This document shows positions 1-6,763 of a stretch of 6,778 bases of DNA, one piece after another; the stretch's first letter is position 1, and every line of letters starts with the position of its first letter. The stretch is from DAIRET01 sp036795455 (GTDB lineage: Bacteria > Bacteroidota > Ignavibacteria > Ignavibacteriales > Ignavibacteriaceae), in the NCBI GenBank assembly GCA_036795455.1, contig DAIRET010000159.1, forward strand, positions 1 to 6,778, written 5' to 3'. Under the pieces are notes generated by a model, which made no database searches, was not told where the DNA came from, and worked only from the letters and a program-made list of their open reading frames with translations. A program made the translations under genes and the position numbers.

Positions 1-603
1 ATATAGACACCCCGGGGAAATACCCCAAAAGTCTATCTGTTTAAATCCATTAGCGGATAAAAAAGTAATCCCCTCAACATATTCCTCTCTTTCCGAATCA
101 TCAAGGATAATCACTCCATTATTTTCCAAGTGGGTGATCGATTCTTTTAAGCATTGAACCCTGTTTTCGCCGTCAATAAAGATTAGATTATACTTCTTAT
201 TCTTTTCTTCGATTGATTTTACGAAAAGGTTTTTCTCCCTCAATAGTATTTCAACATTTACTGGTGTTCGCCTTCTGAGTTCATTGTACCAATTTTCATC
301 ATGCTCAACTGAAGTAACTGCTTTGGTATACCTGGCGAAGAAAAGTGTTGAATAGCCGGAACCATATTCGAACACTGTTAGCTCATTGTTCAATCGTGGT
401 TTTATGAAATCAATAAAAGGATAAGTAGTCCATGGAATAGGTTCGCTATTGGAGTCAATAGGAATTTGTCTTTCGAAAGAATTAAACCATCCGTTATCTT
501 TTAAATACCCGGTATGGTTTAAAGAGAGAAGTGCTCTGAATGTTTTAGGTTTTTGGAGCAATTCAAAAATAGTTTTTAATCTTTCTTTGTTTGTAATAGC
601 CAT
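1..603 (-). CDS. Class I SAM-dependent methyltransferase, 3' end cut by window edge
   Basis: The frame is open for 201 codons from ATG at 603 to the left edge, with no stop, so the C-terminus is missing, probably by only some tens of residues. A Rossmann methyltransferase core is visible: motif I VFEYGSGYST (residues 77-86), the ribose-binding acidic step SVEHD (98-102), IFIDG (141-145) and IILDDSE (165-171), followed by a DFWGISPG turn (191-198). It resembles small methyltransferases found in glycan clusters, so transfer of a methyl group to a sugar or lipid-linked glycan is inferred; the acceptor is unknown. The start is the only candidate: the frame is open upstream, but I found no ATG, GTG or TTG back to about position 755, and there is no later Met. 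It overlaps the flippase gene by 28 bases. The ribosome site is weak, so translational coupling is likely. The gene is poorer in CpG than the rest of the operon. Confidence 0.86.
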   Translation of the reverse strand, partial: MAITNKERLKTIFELLQKPKTFRALLSLNHTGYLKDNGWFNSFERQIPIDSNSEPIPWTTYPFIDFIKPRLNNELTVFEYGSGYSTLFFARYTKAVTSVEHDENWYNELRRRTPVNVEILLREKNLFVKSIEEKNKKYNLIFIDGENRVQCLKESITHLENNGVIILDDSEREEYVEGITFLSANGFKQIDFWGISPGCLY

Positions 604-1931
604 CTGTTTTTCACATAGTTTATAATAGTTACTAAAAATATCGATTTTAAAATCATTATTAATTGTGGGAAAGTTTTTCTGGAAATGCCTATCGAAAAGG
701 TAGCAAAGGAATATGAAATCAAAGTTGCAAATGCCGAACCAATTATACCAAAAGCAGGGATTAAAATAAAATTCAGAATTACATTCATCACCATTCCAAT
801 AAGAGTGCGATAGAATGAAAATTTTGTCAAATTCTCTGTAATTAAAAATTGGCTTGAAGCAACTCCTAAAAAGGTCGGAACTCCAGCCCAAATGTAAATT
901 GTAAGTACAGGGGCAGCAGGCAAATACTGAGTGCCGAGGAGTATCTTTATTATTAATTCCGAAAACAGCGTAACCGGTATTGCAATCCCGATTGATATCC
1001 ACGCCATAATATCGTATAGTTTTTGCAGCCGATTTAAGTATAATACTTCACTAACTTTTTTTGCATTTACAATAGCCGGGTAAAGCGATGTTGTAATCGC
1101 CATCGGGATAAAATACCATGCTTCGCATAAACGGACTGCAGCAGCATAATAACCGACTTCTTCGTTGCTCATCATTTTCTTTATCATTATCTGCCCGATT
1201 TTCATATAAATCGCTATTGCCAATCCCGCAAGTATTAAAGGCCAGGCATCTTTCAGAAATTGAATTGCAACCTCTTTATTAAATCTCCATTTGAGAATAG
1301 AGAGATTCTGAATTTTATATACAAATACATAACCGAACGAGAGAACCACGCTTTCAAGTGTTGTTACTACTGCAAAGTAAACCAGCGGGTATTCAAAAAG
1401 TATTAAAAGTATTTTTAGTGCCGATGTAATAACCATTGAACTCGACTGCATGTAAACCGAGTATTTGGCAAGTACGCGTGCCTGGAAGTAGCTGTCGATT
1501 ACATTAAAAGTTTGAAAGATGGTTGAAGCAGCAATAATGAAGATCAATACAACAGTGAATAAATCGTCGGCAGAAATTATAACGGCAACACCAATTAATG
1601 CAATTGCAGTTAATGCGCCGATTATTCTTAATGTAAACACCGAGCCTAAAAAAGTGTCTCTTTTTTCAGGTGTTTTTACAAGTTCACGAACAAGAATGCT
1701 TTCAAGCCCCAGTGTCGCAAACGCAGAAAACAACCCGACAAAACTTGTAGCATAACTTAATAGTCCGAATTGATCGGGACCGAGGTAACGGATTATATAA
1801 ACACCGACTAAAAAAGTAACAAGTAACCTTGTAACTCTTTCGGCAAATAGCCATGAAGTGTTGGCGAAATACTTCTTAAACGCCTCCGAGTTGAAATTTA
1901 TTTTGGTGTTTACAGGCTCGTTGTTCTGCAA
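576..1931 (-). CDS. Oligosaccharide flippase, Wzx/MOP-superfamily-like
   Basis: A 451-residue polytopic membrane protein, of usual length for polysaccharide flippases of the MOP superfamily. Such proteins move undecaprenyl-diphosphate-linked oligosaccharides from the inner to the outer face of the cytoplasmic membrane. Visible hallmarks are the N-terminal amphipathic start with NTSWLFAERVTR (24-35), the helix ending in IIRYLGPDQFGLLSYA (46-61), and the LGLESILVREL stretch (74-84). About 12 to 14 hydrophobic segments follow, including the family-typical IPAFGIIGSAFATLISY (391-407). The start is TTG at 1931, directly behind the stop of the YfhO-like gene and in the same frame. No ATG occurs in the N-terminal region, and starting later would remove conserved sequence. 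TAAGAG lies 7 bases upstream. The last roughly 90 codons are markedly AT-rich (about 28% GC over 541-840, hand count). Specificity cannot be read from the sequence; a teichuronic or lipid exporter of the same superfamily is the main alternative. Confidence 0.93.
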   Translation of the reverse strand: MQNNEPVNTKINFNSEAFKKYFANTSWLFAERVTRLLVTFLVGVYIIRYLGPDQFGLLSYATSFVGLFSAFATLGLESILVRELVKTPEKRDTFLGSVFTLRIIGALTAIALIGVAVIISADDLFTVVLIFIIAASTIFQTFNVIDSYFQARVLAKYSVYMQSSSMVITSALKILLILFEYPLVYFAVVTTLESVVLSFGYVFVYKIQNLSILKWRFNKEVAIQFLKDAWPLILAGLAIAIYMKIGQIMIKKMMSNEEVGYYAAAVRLCEAWYFIPMAITTSLYPAIVNAKKVSEVLYLNRLQKLYDIMAWISIGIAIPVTLFSELIIKILLGTQYLPAAPVLTIYIWAGVPTFLGVASSQFLITENLTKFSFYRTLIGMVMNVILNFILIPAFGIIGSAFATLISYSFATFSIGISRKTFPQLIMILKSIFLVTIINYVKNRWLLQTKKD

Positions 1932-4484
1932 TTATTTACTCTTACCTTGCAATTTGTTTTTTCTAAACTCGAAGAATGAAGTTGTTATCATTCCGAGCAT
2001 AACTACCGAACTTAAAATAAGAACGAGATATTTAGCCATATAAAAACTTGAAGGAGCATAGACGAATTCAAGCGTATGCTTCCCTTTGGTTACTACTACT
2101 CCCATAAATCCGTGATTTGTTCTATGAATATCAACTTCTTCATTATTCAGTAAGGCTTTCCAGCCTGCGGGCATATAAGTATTACCGAAGAAAACAAAAT
2201 TGTTACCGCTTGCATTAACTTCGGCTTTTGTATTCTCATCGCTGTAATGAAGTATTTTAACGTAAGCGGTTGAATCCGGTTTCTCAACATCTGGTTTTGT
2301 TTCGTGTACATAAGCAACCGTTTTCGGGTCGAATGAATTTTCCTTAATCATTTTCAGTACATCAATATTGGGAAGTAATGCAACTGAATCTACAAGATAA
2401 ACTCTCGGCAGCACGTTTTCATTTTTATAAACAAATGATTTCTCACCTGAATAAATTGGTGATAATCCCGGTAAAGGAGCCTGCCTATCGAATATTAAAT
2501 ATTTTACATTCAGCATTCGCCAGAGTGTTTCATTAAACGGACCGACAACATCCATCAAATCCTGGTAAGCTCTCGGTTTAATCCCGGAATAGCCGTAAAA
2601 ATCTTCAACAAGAAAATAAGCATTAAAATTTGAGTTCTGGTTGAACGAGCCGAGTGAGCCGTCCTGCTTCATGTTAAGCATTCTGAACGGTTCATCTTCT
2701 TTCTGATTTTTTATTGCAGTGATATAATCCGGTGTAGAAAACATGTTCTGTATGTCGGGAGAATCGGAATATTTTGCGCCGCGGGAATCAATTCTCCATA
2801 AATCAATTACTGTTAAAAGAATAATCCCGGTTATAAGGATATCCGAACTGATTTTTCTGCCTACATAAACAACGCTTCCCCAGAAAGCAAGAGCTGAAAA
2901 AGCAAATGCAACAAGGAAATCACCCGTAAACATACCGGAGGCGAATTCCGATAAAGCACGGTATTGCTGGGCTAACTGCGGACGTGCTTTTTCAACTCCG
3001 GCAGCATAATCATTTATTCTTTCTGTAAACCAGGTGGATAAACTTCCGCCGAGTAGAATTCCCAATACAAAAAATCCGGTGAATATATAAGCTCCATACT
3101 TTAATAAATTCATCGCTTTTGCATCCGGTTCATTTCTTAATGAAATAACCTTCATTATACCAAGCCCGGCAAGAACCGGCATTGATAACTGAACCAAAAC
3201 AAGCATCATCGAAGGTACTCTGAATTTGTCGAAGTAGGGAAGATTATAAAACAGTATGTCGAACAATACCGGGAAAGTTTTTCCGAATGAAATAAGTAAC
3301 GCAACAGCAGATAGGATAGTAAGGAACTGTACCATCGGCTCTTTCCATCTTGTAAATATTGCAAACAGCGCGAAAAAGAAAACGAGTACTCCCATATACA
3401 TTGCAACGTCTACAAAAGGCATTTGTCCGAAGTATGTGTTTACCTCAACTTCCTGGTTGTTTGTCAGAGGTCCCTGGTACTTTACATTACCGAAACCGTA
3501 GTAAGAAGGAATAATAAAAGTAAGTACTTCACCCGGGGAGAATGACCAGTTTGTATGATAATCGTAAAAATCCGATTCGGACTGTTCGGTTTTACCTGTA
3601 GTTGATTCAAGTATACCTACTGTTCCGCGTGTGGAGTAAGGAGTGTACTCGTATATTTGAGTTAGGTTATCCGCTGAAATCAGAATCGCTATTATACTTG
3701 CAATCGCAAACAACCCCGCCGACTTTAATAAGTTGTTCCTTTTTTCATTCTCTTTTTTAACAAGGCTCCTTATAAAGTAATATAGGTAATAAATCCCGAC
3801 GGCGAAAACAGTGTAGAAAATAATCTGTACGTGAAAACCCTGTATCAATAGCTGCATCACTATAACAAGGAAAAGAAAATCGATTATCTTTATCTTTTCC
3901 TGGAACCTGTACAGTATTAAAAATAGGAGGGGATAAAAACAGAGCGATGTCAACTTAGTTACATGCCCTATAAACAAAAATACGATTATACCCGTACTGA
4001 ATGCAGTTGCAACCCCGGTAAATAAACTTACAAGCGTATTTTTTGTAACATACCTCATAAAGAAGAAGGATGTTATCCCGAGTAAGATCAAGTAAAAACT
4101 CCACTGTGAATATTCAACTGCGAAGAAACTTGTGAAAATATCTCTAAAGAAAGTAAACACTGTTGCAATCAGGTTAAACCAGGGGAATGTCGTACCTATT
4201 CCGTAAGCAGGCATTCCGCAGAAAATGTGCGGATTCCATAAACTAAATCCATCCCTATCCTTTTCGATGTATGGCTGCATTGATTTTGTAGCTATAATAT
4301 CACCCGATTGGAAAGTCTTTCCTCCGAAATACATCGGGCTAAGAAACGCCAAAAAGAGGATGAAGATTATAAGAACTACAGCAAGAATGTGATACTTTTG
4401 CGGCAGTATGCTTTCCAGATCAAAATTGGATAAGAAACCTTCTTTTACTTTTTGCGGTTTAACTATTTTTTTTGCTTTTGACAT
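1932..4484 (-). CDS. YfhO-family multi-membrane-spanning protein (putative GT-C glycosyltransferase)
   Basis: An 850-residue protein with about a dozen hydrophobic segments: one at 32-52, a dense cluster at 103-271, others at 359-403, 425-446, 463-485, 521-541 and 548-562, and a last one at 817-838. A soluble domain (about 563-815) precedes the final helix. The first loop carries SGDIIATKSMQPYI (60-73) and WNPHIFCGMPAYG (83-95), which look like the conserved outer loop of the YfhO family. Asp62 is in the position where GT-C enzymes keep a catalytic acid (inference). In Bacillus subtilis YfhO is proposed to transfer a sugar from an undecaprenyl-phosphate donor onto lipoteichoic acid outside the cell. 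Here the acceptor is unknown, and Gram-negative YfhO relatives are mostly uncharacterised. The ATG at 4484 has GGAGAG three bases upstream. The gene follows the methyltransferase by 34 bases and ends in TAA immediately before the flippase start. The family call is firm; the enzymatic role is not. Confidence 0.91.
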   Translation of the reverse strand: MSKAKKIVKPQKVKEGFLSNFDLESILPQKYHILAVVLIIFILFLAFLSPMYFGGKTFQSGDIIATKSMQPYIEKDRDGFSLWNPHIFCGMPAYGIGTTFPWFNLIATVFTFFRDIFTSFFAVEYSQWSFYLILLGITSFFFMRYVTKNTLVSLFTGVATAFSTGIIVFLFIGHVTKLTSLCFYPLLFLILYRFQEKIKIIDFLFLVIVMQLLIQGFHVQIIFYTVFAVGIYYLYYFIRSLVKKENEKRNNLLKSAGLFAIASIIAILISADNLTQIYEYTPYSTRGTVGILESTTGKTEQSESDFYDYHTNWSFSPGEVLTFIIPSYYGFGNVKYQGPLTNNQEVEVNTYFGQMPFVDVAMYMGVLVFFFALFAIFTRWKEPMVQFLTILSAVALLISFGKTFPVLFDILFYNLPYFDKFRVPSMMLVLVQLSMPVLAGLGIMKVISLRNEPDAKAMNLLKYGAYIFTGFFVLGILLGGSLSTWFTERINDYAAGVEKARPQLAQQYRALSEFASGMFTGDFLVAFAFSALAFWGSVVYVGRKISSDILITGIILLTVIDLWRIDSRGAKYSDSPDIQNMFSTPDYITAIKNQKEDEPFRMLNMKQDGSLGSFNQNSNFNAYFLVEDFYGYSGIKPRAYQDLMDVVGPFNETLWRMLNVKYLIFDRQAPLPGLSPIYSGEKSFVYKNENVLPRVYLVDSVALLPNIDVLKMIKENSFDPKTVAYVHETKPDVEKPDSTAYVKILHYSDENTKAEVNASGNNFVFFGNTYMPAGWKALLNNEEVDIHRTNHGFMGVVVTKGKHTLEFVYAPSSFYMAKYLVLILSSVVMLGMITTSFFEFRKNKLQGKSK
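1939..1948 (-). promoter_or_regulatory. Ribosome binding site for the TTG-initiated flippase gene
   Basis: On the minus strand these bases read AAGGTAAGAG. The TAAGAG part ends 7 bases before the TTG at 1931. The site lies inside the last codons of the YfhO-like gene, whose TAA is at 1934-1932. It supports TTG as the start, since no ATG is available nearby. Terminating ribosomes could also restart here directly (coupling, inference). Confidence 0.5.
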
Positions 4485-4518
4485 TTACTCTCCGACAAAC
4501 TCTATTTACTTTGATAAA

Positions 4519-5328
4519 TTATTTTTTCTCTGCTATGAAAGTAATACCCGAACCAACTTTGTTGTTGGAATTATAATCCACAAACATCAGTATCAAAACC
4601 GGGATTAATGTAACTAAATAATAAAACGGGAGAAGCAGTAATAATACTTTCGATTTGTTAAGCGCAAGCATCGGGTACTTAATACCGAGCCGCCATGCTT
4701 TATCTCCCCAATACCCGTAAGAATACTTATGCTTGAAATTATGAAACCCGAGCGGTGAAAGTTTATCCCGTAAATCTTCAAACGAATAACCGTCTCGTGC
4801 ATGTTCGCCGACAAAACTTTCATCATCGTCATCGTGAACATCACTTCCGCCGAATATTGACGGAGTGTTAATCAATAAAACGCCCCCGGTTTTGAGTGCG
4901 TTGTAATAATTTGAAAAAACTTTAACGTCTTCAACAATGTGTTCCATTACATCAACGCAAACAATCAGATCAAACTGTTCTTTGTGTTTAATCTCCGTCA
5001 GGTCTTCTATACCGAAAGCAACTTCTTTAAAACCTTTTGCTTTAAAGAATGTTTCACAGTCTTTAATCCAGTTCTCTTTAACGTCAACCGCATAAATTTT
5101 ATTCGGTTGAAGCTTTTTTGCCATGAAGTATGAATACTGTCCGTAACCGGTACCGGCATCGTAAATATTTAGTTTGCCGTTGAGTTTTATTCTGATTGCT
5201 TTAAGCTCTCTTCTAACATACCATGACCTTAGGAACATCATGTCAAGCAGTTTGTAGAATAAAATCCTTAATGATGGATTTTTTTTAATCGCCGAAGCGA
5301 ACACATCTTTTACAGGGTCGTAATGCAT
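4519..5328 (-). CDS. Class I SAM-dependent methyltransferase with C-terminal membrane segment
   Basis: A 269-residue methyltransferase of the UbiE/Methyltransf_11-like type. Motif I is DAGTGYGQYS (57-66), the ribose-binding acid is Asp82 in AVDV (80-83), motif IV lies in FDLIVCVDVMEHI (119-131), and motif V region is LLINTPS (151-157). An unusual acidic cluster, DVHDDDDE (163-170), sits between core strands in the part where this fold usually binds its acceptor. Residues about 227-250 are strongly hydrophobic and predict a membrane anchor, unusual for this fold. Together with the neighbouring membrane enzymes, this suggests a lipid-linked or membrane-bound acceptor (inference). ATG at 5328 is preceded by AAGAGAG three bases upstream. 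The gene lies between the glycosyltransferase (40-base gap) and the YfhO-like gene (34-base gap) with no promoter or terminator visible, so it is likely cotranscribed. The acceptor, O- or N-methylation, cannot be told; a quinone- or lipid-type acceptor is possible. Confidence 0.92.
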   Translation of the reverse strand: MHYDPVKDVFASAIKKNPSLRILFYKLLDMMFLRSWYVRRELKAIRIKLNGKLNIYDAGTGYGQYSYFMAKKLQPNKIYAVDVKENWIKDCETFFKAKGFKEVAFGIEDLTEIKHKEQFDLIVCVDVMEHIVEDVKVFSNYYNALKTGGVLLINTPSIFGGSDVHDDDDESFVGEHARDGYSFEDLRDKLSPLGFHNFKHKYSYGYWGDKAWRLGIKYPMLALNKSKVLLLLLPFYYLVTLIPVLILMFVDYNSNNKVGSGITFIAEKK

Positions 5329-5368
5329 CTACTCTCTTTTATTACTGAAAAATGAGTATAGTTAAAAA

Positions 5369-6403
5369 TTATACTGTTTTGTCCTTAATTGTATATTCAT
5401 CTTCTCTTTGGGAATTATGTACCATCATTTCTCCGAGTAAACCGGTTGAGAAGAACTGGAATCCAACAATTATTAATAAAATACCGAGGAACAACATCGG
5501 GCGGTTACTTAACGGCATATTTTTGAACAACCATTCATACGTTAAAACACCGTTGATTAATATTCCTACAAGTGAAAAGAATGCACCCAAAAATCCGAAT
5601 AAATGCATCGGACGTTTGACGTAACGGGTAATAAATACAACAGTAACAAGGTCAACGAAACCCTTGAAGAAGCGTGATATTCCGAATTTTGTTTTTCCGT
5701 ACTTCCTCGGGTGATGCTGTACCGGGATTTCGGCAATCGAAAAACCCTGCCAGTGAGCCAGTACGGGGATATACCTATGTAGTTCGCCGTACACCTTAAT
5801 ATTGTCAACTACTATTTTACGGTAAATTTTCAACCCGCAGTTGAAATCGTGTATTTTGATTCCGCTGAAAAGACGTGTAATAAAGTTGAAAAATTTTGAG
5901 GATTGTCTTTTAATAAACGGGTCGTATCTTTTTCTTTTCCACCCGGAAACCATGTCGAATCCTTCTTCTAACTTTGCAATTAGTGCAGGTATTTCCGCAG
6001 GGTCATCCTGAAGGTCGGCATCCATAGTAATTACAGTATCACCGGTTGCATATTGAAACCCGACCTGTAAAGCTGCCGATTTTCCGTAGTTTTTCTGGAA
6101 GCTGTAATATTTGAATCTTCTATCCCCGCGGCAAATATCTTTAATTACTTTTAATGAATTATCCGTACTGCCGTCATCTATAAAAAGAACTTCAAAATCG
6201 AGATTGTTACCGTAACCTACTTTTCTTAATTCCGATGAAAGGGGCTGGAGTGATTCTTCTTCGTTATACAGCGGGACTATAATAGAGATTTTTTTTACAC
6301 CGGGCTGGGCAAACTTAACTCTATCTGCTTTCTGTTTTTGTTTCTTCTTGTAAAGAAATCTTCGTTTCTTCTCTTCGTACGATTTGTTTGTTTCTTGACT
6401 CAT
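5369..6403 (-). CDS. Family 2 glycosyltransferase, GtrB/CsbB/DPM1-like polyprenyl-phosphate sugar synthase
   Basis: A 344-residue GT-A enzyme with two C-terminal membrane helices (about 266-288 and 302-324), the architecture of GtrB, CsbB and ArnC. These enzymes transfer a sugar from a nucleotide donor to undecaprenyl phosphate on the cytoplasmic face. Motifs in order are IVPLYNEEESL (42-52), FIDDGSTDNS (74-83, nucleotide binding), MDADLQDDP (127-135, metal-binding DxD Asp128/Asp130), HDFNCGLKIYR (185-195) and RKYGKTKFGISRFF (233-246). No catalytic motif is missing. The N-terminus carries about 35 extra residues, very rich in Lys and Arg (11-30), before the core; members of this family usually begin close to the first core strand. 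ATG at 6403 is supported by AAGG five bases upstream, and the next Met is residue 127, so the extension seems real. It is the first gene of the operon in this window. The transferred sugar is unknown (glucose, GlcNAc and aminoarabinose enzymes share these motifs). Confidence 0.96.
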   Translation of the reverse strand: MSQETNKSYEEKKRRFLYKKKQKQKADRVKFAQPGVKKISIIVPLYNEEESLQPLSSELRKVGYGNNLDFEVLFIDDGSTDNSLKVIKDICRGDRRFKYYSFQKNYGKSAALQVGFQYATGDTVITMDADLQDDPAEIPALIAKLEEGFDMVSGWKRKRYDPFIKRQSSKFFNFITRLFSGIKIHDFNCGLKIYRKIVVDNIKVYGELHRYIPVLAHWQGFSIAEIPVQHHPRKYGKTKFGISRFFKGFVDLVTVVFITRYVKRPMHLFGFLGAFFSLVGILINGVLTYEWLFKNMPLSNRPMLFLGILLIIVGFQFFSTGLLGEMMVHNSQREDEYTIKDKTV

Positions 6404-6433
6404 AAGTGCCTTATTTTATTGTTGTATACATTT

Positions 6434-6532
6434 GCCTCCGCTTCTAATTAATCAAGCCGGGACCAGCAGAAACAACCGGATTTCCATCGCTTATGGCGGG
6501 AATGTTTTATGTGTTATACCGGTTCTGGAGGC
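6434..6532. repeat. GC-rich island bounded by nested inverted repeats
   Basis: GCCTCC at 6434-6439 pairs with GGAGGC at 6527-6532, and AACCGG at 6474-6479 pairs with CCGGTT at 6519-6524. A small CCAT/ATGG hairpin (6484-6487 with 6493-6496) sits in the inner loop. GC over 6451-6530 is 50% by hand count, against about 27% over 6561-6650. If the candidate promoter is used, the whole element is inside the leader RNA of the operon. It could be a structured leader, a remnant of an interspersed repeat, or a degraded gene end. I do not recognise a known RNA family. Confidence 0.4.
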
Positions 6533-6583
6533 GTAACTATTATCTATTTGCCCCGGAAAGTAAATTGAGTAATTATTTCACTT

Positions 6584-6614
6584 CAAAATTAACTGAATAA
6601 TTGGCTAAAATCAA
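6584..6614 (-). promoter_or_regulatory. Candidate operon promoter, Bacteroidota-like
   Basis: On the minus strand the segment reads TTG, 20 bases, then TAATTTTG. This matches the Bacteroidota consensus of TTTG near -33 and TAnnTTTG near -7 with 19 to 21 bases between. It also reads as a loose sigma-70 site, TTGATT-N17-TAATTT. Transcription would start near 6578 and give a leader of about 175 bases before the ATG at 6403. A second, weaker possibility (TTAATT-N17-TATACA on the minus strand, about 6449-6421) lies closer to the gene. In such AT-rich DNA a chance match is quite possible. Confidence 0.35.
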
Positions 6615-6622
6615 TTAACTGC

Positions 6623-6650
6623 CTGGAAAAATGGAAATAATTAATTCCAG
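6623..6650. repeat. Short inverted repeat upstream of candidate promoter
   Basis: CTGGAA at 6623-6628 and TTCCAG at 6645-6650 form a 6-base inverted repeat with 16 bases between. It sits just upstream of the candidate -33 element, where an activator site could lie. The arms are short and chance occurrence is plausible. Confidence 0.2.
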
Positions 6651-6750
6651 CATGACCCGGTTAGAATTTAGTTCATTTCAGGAGTTGAGTATTCCGCAAC
6701 AATACGTCGCAACAAATTGCCGTGTTAATGGATGGAGTAAAAACATCAAA

Positions 6751-6763
6751 GCCCCAGCGGGGC
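6751..6763. repeat. Perfect GC-rich palindrome, REP-like or terminator hairpin, at window edge
   Basis: GCCCC-AGC-GGGGC forms a perfect 5-base GC stem with a 3-base loop. On the plus strand it is followed by GGAATGCTTATAGAA up to the edge. This layout resembles short interspersed palindromes that I recall from Bacteroidota-group genomes, but I cannot verify copy number. On the minus strand the stem is followed by TTTGATGTTTTT, so it could instead end a minus-strand transcript entering from the right. The element may continue beyond 6778. Confidence 0.4.

Noticed and set aside
11..26. CCCGGGG followed by CCCC near the left edge, resembling a hairpin
   Set aside because: It lies inside the methyltransferase coding sequence (Ile-Ser-Pro-Gly region) and has no T tract.
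604..755. Upstream extension of the left-edge methyltransferase
   Set aside because: The frame stays open but contains no ATG, GTG or TTG and overlaps the flippase; the ATG at 603 fits the family N-terminus.
3256..3501. Plus-strand open frames antisense to the YfhO-like and flippase genes (also 1519-1755)
   Set aside because: They mirror strong minus-strand coding sequence, and their composition looks like shadow translation.
5329..5368. Possible promoter or terminator between the glycosyltransferase and methyltransferase
   Set aside because: No GC stem with T tract and no credible promoter pair in 40 bases; only the ribosome site is visible.
6493..6600. A 35-codon plus-strand frame from ATG to TAA (open back to 6448)
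   Set aside because: No ribosome site, no recognisable protein, and it lies in a block where all three plus frames are open; probably chance or a repeat remnant.
6695..6715. Direct repeat CGCAACAA twice, 13 bases apart
   Set aside because: Only two short copies without palindromic structure; too little for an operator or CRISPR call.
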